Assembly (NCBI GenBank): GCA_015200025.1
Contig: CP054186.1
Span: 2,678,001-2,742,000 of the forward strand
Source: Phycisphaeraceae bacterium
Lineage (GTDB): Bacteria > Planctomycetota > Phycisphaerae > Phycisphaerales > UBA1924
Length of the DNA: 64,000 nucleotides
Direction: 5' to 3'
The position numbers and the translations under genes are program-made. A model generated the notes under the pieces. It was not told where the DNA came from. It searched no databases and saw nothing but the letters and a program-made list of their open reading frames with translations. How positions within the stretch are numbered: the first letter of the stretch is position 1; each line of letters begins with the position of its first letter. This document shows positions 1 through 7,093 of this stretch, piece after piece.

Positions 1-399
1 CTCGGGGGGCGGCTCGATCGAGGCGGCGGGGATGTCCAGGACCTCGCGGACGGTGTCCACGACCACGCCCATGAGCCTCGATTCGGCCTCGCCCTCGGTG
101 GGCACGTCGACGACGATAATGCAGGTTTCGTCGGTGTATTTGACCGATGGCATCCCGAACCGGGCCCGCAGCTCGATCACCGGGATGATCTTCCCGCGGA
201 GATTGATCACCCCCTTGACGTAGTCGGGCGTGCGGGGCAGGGGGGTGACGTCGATCAGCCCGATGATCTCGCGGACCGCGAGGATGTCCAGGCCGTATTC
301 CTCGTTCCCCAGCCCGAAGGAGAGGAGCTTCTGGACGGGCCCGGTGGCGTCCATGGCTTTGGACTTGGAACCGGAGGGGACGGTGTTGGTCGTCGACAT
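1..399 (-). CDS. cheW: CheW chemotaxis adaptor (C-terminus cut by window edge)
   Basis: The minus-strand frame starts at the ATG at 399, with an AAGGAG-like site just upstream, and stays open to the window edge. It begins MSTTNTVPSG and then shows typical CheW-domain sequence: LLSFGLGNEEYGLDI, then VTPLPRTPDYVKGVINLRG, then IIPVIELRARFG. CheW couples chemoreceptors to the CheA kinase in the cytoplasmic signalling array. The visible 133 residues cover most of the roughly 150-170 residue family, so only the last part is missing. It lies downstream of cheA on the same strand with about 24 nt between them, so the two are very probably cotranscribed. Family assignment is secure. Whether it serves flagellar or other chemotaxis-like signalling cannot be told from this fragment. 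Confidence 0.93.
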   Translation of the reverse strand, partial: MSTTNTVPSGSKSKAMDATGPVQKLLSFGLGNEEYGLDILAVREIIGLIDVTPLPRTPDYVKGVINLRGKIIPVIELRARFGMPSVKYTDETCIIVVDVPTEGEAESRLMGVVVDTVREVLDIPAASIEPPPE

Positions 400-422
400 T
401 CGGAGACTCCTTGACTCGTTGG

Positions 423-3086
423 CTACGCGGCGAGGCCGAGCGCCGTTGATTCGGACGCGGCGAGCGGGGCGGGTATTCGCCCCCCCGGGCTTTCCTGGGC
501 GAGGGAAACGATCTGAGCGATTTCGAGGATGAGCGCGACGCGGCCGTCGCCGAGGATGGCACCGCCCGAGACGCCGCGGATCTGCTGACCGGTCTGCGTG
601 AGGGTCTTGATCACGACCTGATGCTGCCCGAGGATCTCGTCCACCATGAGGCAGAACCTCGAATCGTCCGCCTCCATCACGATCAGGAGGGCATCGGCGA
701 TCTGGTCGAGCCCTTCCTTGAGGTTGAGCACCCGGTTGAGGCGGTAGATGGGGAGCATCATCCCCCGGACCATCACCATCTCGCCCACGCCCACGGCGGT
801 CTTGAGGCTCTCGGGGCGGGGGCGGAAGCTCTGCTGGATCGACAGCGTCGGGAGGACGTACCGCTGGGCGCCCACCCGGACGACCATCCCGTCGATGATC
901 GCCATGGTCAGGGGGAGGCGGAGCAGGAACGTCGTCCCGTGCCCGGGGTTCGAGCGGATCTCGATCTTCCCGCGGAGGGCCTCGATGTTCCGTCGGACCA
1001 CGTCCATCCCGACGCCTCGCCCGGAGATGTCCGTGACCTTCTCCGCCGTGGAGAACCCCGGCATGAAGATGAGGTTGAAGACCTCGCCGTCGGGCATCGA
1101 GGCCTCGTCGGCGTCCTGGGGGATGATCCCCTTGGACTTGGCCTTGGCGATGAGCTTGTCCCGGCGGAGCCCGCGGCCGTCGTCCCCGATCTCGATCACG
1201 ATCGAGCCGCCCGCGTGGTACGCCCGGAGCGAGATCCGGCCCACCGGCTCCTTCCCCGCGGTGCGCCGCTCGTCGGCGGGCTCGACCCCGTGATCGCAGG
1301 AGTTGCGGATCATGTGGACCAGCGGGTCCGTGATCGCCTCCACGACGTTGCGGTCGAGCTCGACATCCTCGCCCTCGGTGACGACCTCGATCTGCTTGCC
1401 CGCCCGTTGCGACACGTCGCGCACCAGGCGGGTCATCTTCTGGAACGTGCTCTTGAGGTTCACGAGCCGCAGCGACATCGAGACCTCCTGAAGGTCTCGG
1501 ATCATCTTGCCCATGTGGCTGAGGGTACGGTGGACCCGCTGCCCGGCCCCGGCCGCGTTGCAGGCCGCCGAGACGTCCTGCACCACCATCTGCTGCGCGA
1601 TCACCAGTTCCCCGACCATCGTGACCAGGTTGTCCATCCGCGAGGTGTTCACCTTCACGGTCTGCTCGGACTTGCGGAGCTTGGACGCGGTGTTCTCGTG
1701 CTCGCCCGGGGGCGGCGCCTCGGTCGGCTTGGCCTCGGCCTCGGCTGCGCGGGCGGAGGACACGGGCTCGGCCTTAGTCGGGTCGGTTTGGGCCGCCGTG
1801 GGCACGGGATGATTGGTGACTGGTTTCGCGACGGAGGTCCCGTCGGATGGACGGGCCGCCGCGTCGAGCTTCGCGACGAGCGCCTCGAAGTCGGTGCGGG
1901 ACGGCCCCGTCGCCCCCTCGAGCACGCCCATCAGGCGCGTCATCATGTCGCACGAGGCGAGGACGAGGTCGAACTCGTGACGCCCCAGCGTGAGCGTGCC
2001 GCTGCGGGCCCCGTCGAGAAGCTGTTCGGCGCTGTGCGCGAGCGAAACGATCGGGGTCAGGGACATGAAGCCCGAAACACCTTTGATCGTGTGGAATGCG
2101 CGGAAGACGGTGTTGATCAGCTCGCTGTTCGCGCGGTCGTGCTCCAGGGCGAGCAGCGCCTCCTCCGAACCGGCGATGTGGTCCTTGGCCTCGCAGAGGA
2201 AGTCCGCGAGGTTCTCCTCGGTCCCCGGCTGAGGGGCGAAGGTCACCGGGGTCGCATCACCCGTGGGGGTCGACGGCCGCGGCGTGGCCGCCGGCGGGGC
2301 GGGGCTCGGCGTCGCGGCGGGCTCGGGAGCAGCAGCGGCGGGTTCAGAGACAGCGGACACCGTCTCATTGGTTGTCGTCGCAGGTCGCTCGGTGTCGCCG
2401 GCCCCCTGCGCCGCGAGGATTTGTTCGAGCACCGCCGCGCTGTCCGCCGGGGCGGCGGCGTGGTCCGCGGACAGCCTCACCAGGTACATCTTCATCCAGT
2501 CGAGCAGCGCGAGGATCGGGTCGATGGGCACGGGCTGCCCGTGCTCGACGCGCACGTCGATCAGCGTTTCGGCCTCGTGGCAGAGACGCTGCGCCGCGTG
2601 GAGCGAGAGCACCCCGCACTCACCCTTGAGCGTGTGGATCGTCCGCCGGATGTCCCCGATCGTCTCCCGGTCGCCGGGCTCACGCTCGAGGGTCAGGAGT
2701 TTGCCTTCGAGGTCGCCGAGCATCCCGTCGCACCCCGAGATCCAGGCCGTGATCAGCTCGTCGTCCACCGCGGGAGCGCCCGCGCCGGCGCCGCCGGCCG
2801 GCGTGCCCCCCGACGAGGCTTCGGGCTTCTGCAGCTGGTCGATGACCGCGCCGATCTCGGCGAAGGCGGCGTCGGCGTTCTCGACCTTCCGCAGCACGAT
2901 CGCCTCGGCCAGCGCGCTGATCTTGCGGGCCAGCTCGGCGACCGCCGGGGCGCTCGATTCGTCCAGCTCGGTCGCGAGCGTGATCGCCTGCTCCTGGAGC
3001 GCCACGAGCCCGGGCAGGTCGCCCGAGTCGGTCAGGACGGCCGTCCGGGCCAGTTGCTCGACTCGCTCGTGGAAGTTCGCCAGCAC
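423..3086 (-). CDS. cheA: CheA chemotaxis histidine kinase with two HPt domains
   Basis: CheA autophosphorylates a histidine in an HPt domain and passes the phosphate to CheY. I start the gene at the GTG at 3086 because AAGGA sits 7 nt upstream; an in-frame ATG at 3206 would add 40 Arg-rich residues with no family character. The resulting 887-residue protein has HPt1 (TIHTLKGECG, His151) and HPt2 (FHTIKGVSGF, His332), Pro/Ala-rich linkers, a dimerisation helix, the ATPase domain (N-box MIRNSCDHGVE, G1 box GDDGRGL, GRGVGMDVV) and a C-terminal CheW-like regulatory domain. Two HPt domains are more than the E. coli enzyme has, but duplicated HPt domains are known in other phyla. The divergent cheX and cheY genes complete the module. 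Confidence 0.95.
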   Translation of the reverse strand: MLANFHERVEQLARTAVLTDSGDLPGLVALQEQAITLATELDESSAPAVAELARKISALAEAIVLRKVENADAAFAEIGAVIDQLQKPEASSGGTPAGGAGAGAPAVDDELITAWISGCDGMLGDLEGKLLTLEREPGDRETIGDIRRTIHTLKGECGVLSLHAAQRLCHEAETLIDVRVEHGQPVPIDPILALLDWMKMYLVRLSADHAAAPADSAAVLEQILAAQGAGDTERPATTTNETVSAVSEPAAAAPEPAATPSPAPPAATPRPSTPTGDATPVTFAPQPGTEENLADFLCEAKDHIAGSEEALLALEHDRANSELINTVFRAFHTIKGVSGFMSLTPIVSLAHSAEQLLDGARSGTLTLGRHEFDLVLASCDMMTRLMGVLEGATGPSRTDFEALVAKLDAAARPSDGTSVAKPVTNHPVPTAAQTDPTKAEPVSSARAAEAEAKPTEAPPPGEHENTASKLRKSEQTVKVNTSRMDNLVTMVGELVIAQQMVVQDVSAACNAAGAGQRVHRTLSHMGKMIRDLQEVSMSLRLVNLKSTFQKMTRLVRDVSQRAGKQIEVVTEGEDVELDRNVVEAITDPLVHMIRNSCDHGVEPADERRTAGKEPVGRISLRAYHAGGSIVIEIGDDGRGLRRDKLIAKAKSKGIIPQDADEASMPDGEVFNLIFMPGFSTAEKVTDISGRGVGMDVVRRNIEALRGKIEIRSNPGHGTTFLLRLPLTMAIIDGMVVRVGAQRYVLPTLSIQQSFRPRPESLKTAVGVGEMVMVRGMMLPIYRLNRVLNLKEGLDQIADALLIVMEADDSRFCLMVDEILGQHQVVIKTLTQTGQQIRGVSGGAILGDGRVALILEIAQIVSLAQESPGGRIPAPLAASESTALGLAA

Positions 3087-3294
3087 GCCGACATCCTTTC
3101 TTCGCCGCGTCGCGGCCCGGTACGCCCGGCCCGGCGTTCCTCGCCGTGCCCGTCGACGCATGTATCGGTGGGGGTGGGGGCGGACTGGTTGGGTGTCGGT
3201 ACCCAACTTGCCCGGGCGATGGTCGTCACCGGTTCAGTCTCGCGGGGCGACGGCCGAAACATGGGCGTCCCATCGGGCATGGAGAGATCACAGC

Positions 3295-3771
3295 ATGGAC
3301 GTGCGGTACATCAATCCGTTTATCGAGGCCGTGCGGTCCGTCTTCTCGACGATGATCAAGATCGACGTGACGCTGGAGAAGCCCCACGTCGCGGAGATCC
3401 TGCCGCGGTACGACATCTCGGGGATCATCGGGATGTCGGGCGACGTGGTGGGCTCGGTGGTCCTGAGTTTCCCGGCCCCGGTCGCGAAGGTCGTGGTCGG
3501 GAAGTTCGCCGGGGGCGATTTCGCGGTGACGAGCCCGGACTTCGCGGACGCGTTGGGCGAGATCGTCAACATGATCTCCGGGGCGGCCAAGGCGAAGTTC
3601 GAGGGCAAGAACGTGAGCATCTCGACGCCGTCGGTCATCGTCGGGAGCGGGCACACCGTGACCCGCCCGACCGGGACGGTGTGCATCTCGCTCCCGTGCA
3701 AGGTGTATTGCGGAGAGTTCAGCATCGATATCGCCATCCGTGAGGAGAACCGCCAGGCCAAGGCGGCCTGA
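3295..3771 (+). CDS. cheX: CheX-family CheY-P phosphatase
   Basis: This 158-residue protein matches the CheC/CheX/FliY class, which removes phosphate from CheY-P. The ATG at 3295 follows a GGAGAGA ribosome-binding site. The active-site helix is visible as DALGEIVNMISGAAKAKFEG, which contains the family's E-x2-N pattern (EIVN). The start MDVRYINPFIEAVRSVF is also typical of CheX. It sits between divergent cheA and the cheY gene 25 nt downstream, so it probably forms an operon with cheY. Its likely job is signal termination. CheX rather than CheC is preferred because the protein is short and has one active-site helix. Confidence 0.9.
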   Translation: MDVRYINPFIEAVRSVFSTMIKIDVTLEKPHVAEILPRYDISGIIGMSGDVVGSVVLSFPAPVAKVVVGKFAGGDFAVTSPDFADALGEIVNMISGAAKAKFEGKNVSISTPSVIVGSGHTVTRPTGTVCISLPCKVYCGEFSIDIAIREENRQAKAA

Positions 3772-3796
3772 CGCGCGGCGTCACGAGGGAGCAGCC

Positions 3797-4171
3797 ATGA
3801 GGATCTTTATCGTCGACGATTCGAAGACCATGCGGAACATCCAGAAGTCCACGCTCGCGACGCTCGGGCACACCGACGTCGAGGAGGCCGGGGACGGCCA
3901 GGACGCCCTCAGCCGCGTCGACGCGTTCAACCCCGACCTGATCCTCCTCGACTGGAACATGCCCGTCATGGACGGGATCACGTTCGTCAAGCAGTACCGG
4001 GCCAAGGGCCGAAAGGTCCCGATCATCATGGTGACGACCGAGGCCGAGAAGTCTCGCGTCGTCGAGGCCATCAAGGCCGGCGTGAACAACTACGTGATCA
4101 AGCCCTTCACGCCCGAGGCGCTCAGCCAGAAGGTCAACGAGACACTCGCTCGGTGCGCCAAGGCGGCGTAG
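3797..4171 (+). CDS. cheY: CheY single-domain response regulator
   Basis: A 124-residue stand-alone receiver domain. The acidic pocket is IVDDS (Asp7, Asp8), the phospho-acceptor is Asp52 in LLDWNMPVMDG, the switch threonine is in MVTT (about residue 80), and the conserved lysine is Lys102 in YVIKPF. The ATG at 3797 has GAGGGAG upstream. In the family the phosphorylated form binds the flagellar switch or another effector. Here it lies directly after the CheX phosphatase and before a DUF342/FapA-like gene. No motor genes are in view, so the output target is unknown. Confidence 0.95.
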   Translation: MRIFIVDDSKTMRNIQKSTLATLGHTDVEEAGDGQDALSRVDAFNPDLILLDWNMPVMDGITFVKQYRAKGRKVPIIMVTTEAEKSRVVEAIKAGVNNYVIKPFTPEALSQKVNETLARCAKAA

Positions 4172-4208
4172 CGGCGTCTGGCGCCCGCCGGGCGCACGGG
4201 GGTCGTCG

Positions 4209-5693
4209 ATGAGTACACCCAACGACATCACGGTCATCGTCCGGGATCACGGGCTCCGCGCCGAGGTGGTGATCCCGCCGGGGCACAGCCCCGCGCAGAT
4301 CACGCCCGACCTGCTCCGCACCATCGCGGCCGGCGTGAAGGTCGAGATCAATCCCGGCGTGGAGCGTCGGCTGGCCGAGGCCTGCGCGGCGTACGCCTCG
4401 GCGACCGAGGGGCTCACCTTCGAGATCGCCCGGGCCACACCGCCCGTCAAAGGATCCGACGCCTCGTGGGTGTGGACGCCGGCGTTCGATCCCGGCGCGG
4501 CCCTCCAACACGCCCCGGGCGAGGCCGACGGCGGGCGGACCGATCATCGGGCCTCCCACGTGCCGACCCTCAAGGCGGGCACGGTCATCGCGACGTGCAC
4601 CACGCCGACCGACGGGACCGACGGACGGGACGTGACCGGCGCGGTACTCAAGGCCGAGCGAGGCAAGAGCAGCCCTATCAAGCCCGGGGCCGGCGTCGAA
4701 GTCCGACCCGACGGCGCGGTCGTCGCAACGGTCGACGGGGCGCTCTCGGTCGCCAAGGGTGTGGTCTCGGTGATGACCGTGCTCGAGGTCGCCGGGAGCG
4801 TTGATTTCGCCACCGGGAACATCGACTTCACCGGCGACGTCCGGGTCGCCGATTCGGTCCGCGACGGGTTCACGATCAAGGCCACCGGGAATCTCACCAT
4901 CGGGGGCTCCGTCGAGGGCGCGGAGATCACCTGCGGCGCCGACTTCGTGTGCCCGCGCGGGGTGGCGTCGGCGCGCCGGGCGACGATCGCCGTCGGCGGG
5001 AACGCGAGCGTCGGGTACCTCCGGAACGTCGCCGCCACGATCGAGGGCGACCTCGTCTGTCGCGGCGAGATCGAGCATTGTGAGGTCACCGTCCTCGGCA
5101 CGTTCGACAGCGGGCAAGGCCGGGTCATCGGCGGGTCCATCATCGTCCCGGGCGACGCCCGCATCGGGACCCTTGGCTCGCCCGAGTGGACCCCGACGTC
5201 GGTGTACGTCGGCGTGCTCCCCGTGGTGGCGACCGAGCTCAAGCGGCTCGACGCGGAGTCCGTCCGGCTCAAAAAACTCATCACCGCGAAGGAAGAGGAC
5301 CTCCGGCACCTGCAATCCTGCGGCGGTGGGAAAGGCGCCAACGCACGCGAGCAGGTGACCGAGCTGCTGTACGAGGCCAGCGAGGCACGGCGTGAACTCC
5401 AGGCCATCGACGCCGAGCGGGCCAGGATCGTCGAGGCCACGCGGGCTGTCAAGGGGGTCTCGCTCCGGGTCGAGCGGATCGTCTATCCCCACGTGAAAGT
5501 CCATCAGGGCGATTCGGCCTACGAGTTCGTGAAGGAGCTCAAGGGGCCCGTCCAGTTCATCGTCGATGAACACGGGGCGCTCCGCGTCCGGGTCGCGTCG
5601 CTCGCGCCCCGGCCGATCACCGATTTCGCCCGATCGGCCAAACCCGGCGCCACCGCCGCGACGGCCTCCGCGGCCCAGCGAAAGTGCGCGTAA
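4209..5693 (+). CDS. DUF342/FapA-like polymer-forming protein
   Basis: A 494-residue protein of the DUF342 (FapA) family. Its N-terminal part (about residues 1-100) matches the FapA N-terminal domain. The centre is a stack of short Gly/Val-rich beta repeats such as GSVDFATGNIDFTGDV, DGFTIKATGNLTIGGSV and GAEITCGADFVC, typical of a right-handed beta-helix. Residues of about 345-415 form a charged coiled coil (ELKRLDAESVRLKKLI). DUF342 proteins are linked to flagellar assembly and surface polymer control in other bacteria. The gene is 38 nt after cheY and probably cotranscribed. No flagellar structural gene is visible, so its exact role is open. Confidence 0.85.
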   Translation: MSTPNDITVIVRDHGLRAEVVIPPGHSPAQITPDLLRTIAAGVKVEINPGVERRLAEACAAYASATEGLTFEIARATPPVKGSDASWVWTPAFDPGAALQHAPGEADGGRTDHRASHVPTLKAGTVIATCTTPTDGTDGRDVTGAVLKAERGKSSPIKPGAGVEVRPDGAVVATVDGALSVAKGVVSVMTVLEVAGSVDFATGNIDFTGDVRVADSVRDGFTIKATGNLTIGGSVEGAEITCGADFVCPRGVASARRATIAVGGNASVGYLRNVAATIEGDLVCRGEIEHCEVTVLGTFDSGQGRVIGGSIIVPGDARIGTLGSPEWTPTSVYVGVLPVVATELKRLDAESVRLKKLITAKEEDLRHLQSCGGGKGANAREQVTELLYEASEARRELQAIDAERARIVEATRAVKGVSLRVERIVYPHVKVHQGDSAYEFVKELKGPVQFIVDEHGALRVRVASLAPRPITDFARSAKPGATAATASAAQRKCA

Positions 5694-5808
5694 CCGGCGT
5701 ACGGGAGGGCCGGCCGGAGCGCGTGCACTCCTTGATGGAGGAGCTCAGGGCCGTGACGGGTTAGTGTACAATCTGCGTCTCCGCGGATCGTTCACCCCGA
5801 GGTCACAC

Positions 5809-6855
5809 ATGCCCACACGCGCGTTCGCCGCCCAATCGCCCACGTCGCCGCTCGCACCCCACGCCATCACTCGCCGCGAGCCCCTCGCGACCGACGTTGA
5901 GATCGACATCCTCTTTTGTGGGGTCTGCCACTCCGACCTCCACTTCGCCCGAAACGAGTGGGGGATGACCGTGTACCCCGTGGTCCCCGGGCACGAGATC
6001 CTGGGACGCGTGACGCGCGTGGGCAAGGGGGTGTCCCAGTTCAGGCCGGGCGATCTCGCGGCCGTCGGGTGTCTCGTCGATTCCTGCCGGACCTGCGACC
6101 ATTGCGCGCGTGGACTTGAGCAGTTCTGCATGGGCGGGCCGGTCTTCTCGTATAACGGGCCCGACCGCCACTCCGGCGGGATGACCTTCGGCGGCTATTC
6201 CGAGAAGATCGTCTGCGACGAGGCGTTCACGCTGAAGGTCCCCGCGAACCTCGATCCCGCACGGGCGTCCCCGTTGCTCTGCGCGGGGATTACCACCTAT
6301 TCGCCCCTGCGGCGATGGGGCGCGGGGCCGGGGAAGAAAGTGGGCATCGTCGGTCTCGGGGGCCTGGGGCACATGGGCGTGAAGTTCGCCCACGCCCTGG
6401 GCGCTCACACCGTTCTGTTCACCACGTCCGAGGGCAAGGCCGCCGACGGCAAGCGGCTCGGCGCCGACGAGGTCGTGATCTCCAAGGACCCGGCCCAGAT
6501 GGCCCGCCACGCCGGCTCGTTCGACCTGATCGTCGACACCGTCTCGGCCGACCACGACCTCAACGCCTACCTCGCGATGGTCAAACTCGACGGGTCGCTC
6601 GTCATGGTCGGCGTCCCGCCCACCCCGCAGCAACTCTCGGTCTTCAGCCTGCTCATGCCCCGACGCCACCTCTCCGGCTCGCTCATCGGCGGGATCGGCG
6701 AGACCCAGGAGATGCTCGATTTCTGCGGGGCCCGGAACATCGTCTGCGACATCGAACTGATCCGCATGCAGCAGATCAACGAGGCGTACGAACGCATGCT
6801 CCGGTCCGACGTCAAGTACCGCTTCGTGATCGACATGGCCTCGCTGAAGGGTTGA
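5809..6855 (+). CDS. Zinc-dependent alcohol dehydrogenase (cinnamyl-alcohol/YahK type)
   Basis: A 348-residue MDR-superfamily enzyme expected to oxidise or reduce alcohols and aldehydes with NAD(P). I start at the ATG at 5809 (MPTRAFAAQS) because the enzyme domain begins there; the longer open frame upstream overlaps the previous gene. Visible signatures are the catalytic zinc site (FCGVCHSDLHF with Cys40, then VPGHEILGRV), a structural zinc cluster of four cysteines (SCRTCDHC and EQFC), the YNGPDRHSGGMTFGGYSE loop of the YahK/cinnamyl-alcohol group, and the nucleotide fold GLGGLGHMGV. Substrate cannot be read from sequence. It stands alone between the chemotaxis block and gyrB. Confidence 0.92.
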   Translation: MPTRAFAAQSPTSPLAPHAITRREPLATDVEIDILFCGVCHSDLHFARNEWGMTVYPVVPGHEILGRVTRVGKGVSQFRPGDLAAVGCLVDSCRTCDHCARGLEQFCMGGPVFSYNGPDRHSGGMTFGGYSEKIVCDEAFTLKVPANLDPARASPLLCAGITTYSPLRRWGAGPGKKVGIVGLGGLGHMGVKFAHALGAHTVLFTTSEGKAADGKRLGADEVVISKDPAQMARHAGSFDLIVDTVSADHDLNAYLAMVKLDGSLVMVGVPPTPQQLSVFSLLMPRRHLSGSLIGGIGETQEMLDFCGARNIVCDIELIRMQQINEAYERMLRSDVKYRFVIDMASLKG

Positions 6856-7093
6856 CCCCGCGGCCCCGTGCTCGGCCCCCCCTCCCCCTCCCGGCTTGCC
6901 CGCCGCCTTCGACGGGTCGGCCCGACCCCGGCTTGGACCGATCAGGCCGGACCGCGATCCGCGTGCGTCGTGCCGTCCTTGTCCTCCCCGTTGCCCTAGA
7001 ATAGTTGTTCGGTCAGGCCGGCCGATCGGCGTGTTCTGTACGTATTGTGTTTGGCATCGGATCGCCCGGCGGAAGGAGTGGTGTTCCAAGGCC

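Noticed and set aside
621..3743. Long plus-strand open frame (1040 codons) over cheA
   Set aside because: It is antisense to CheA, whose motifs are complete. Composition is a GC-driven shadow (His/Asp/Arg-rich) with no domain.
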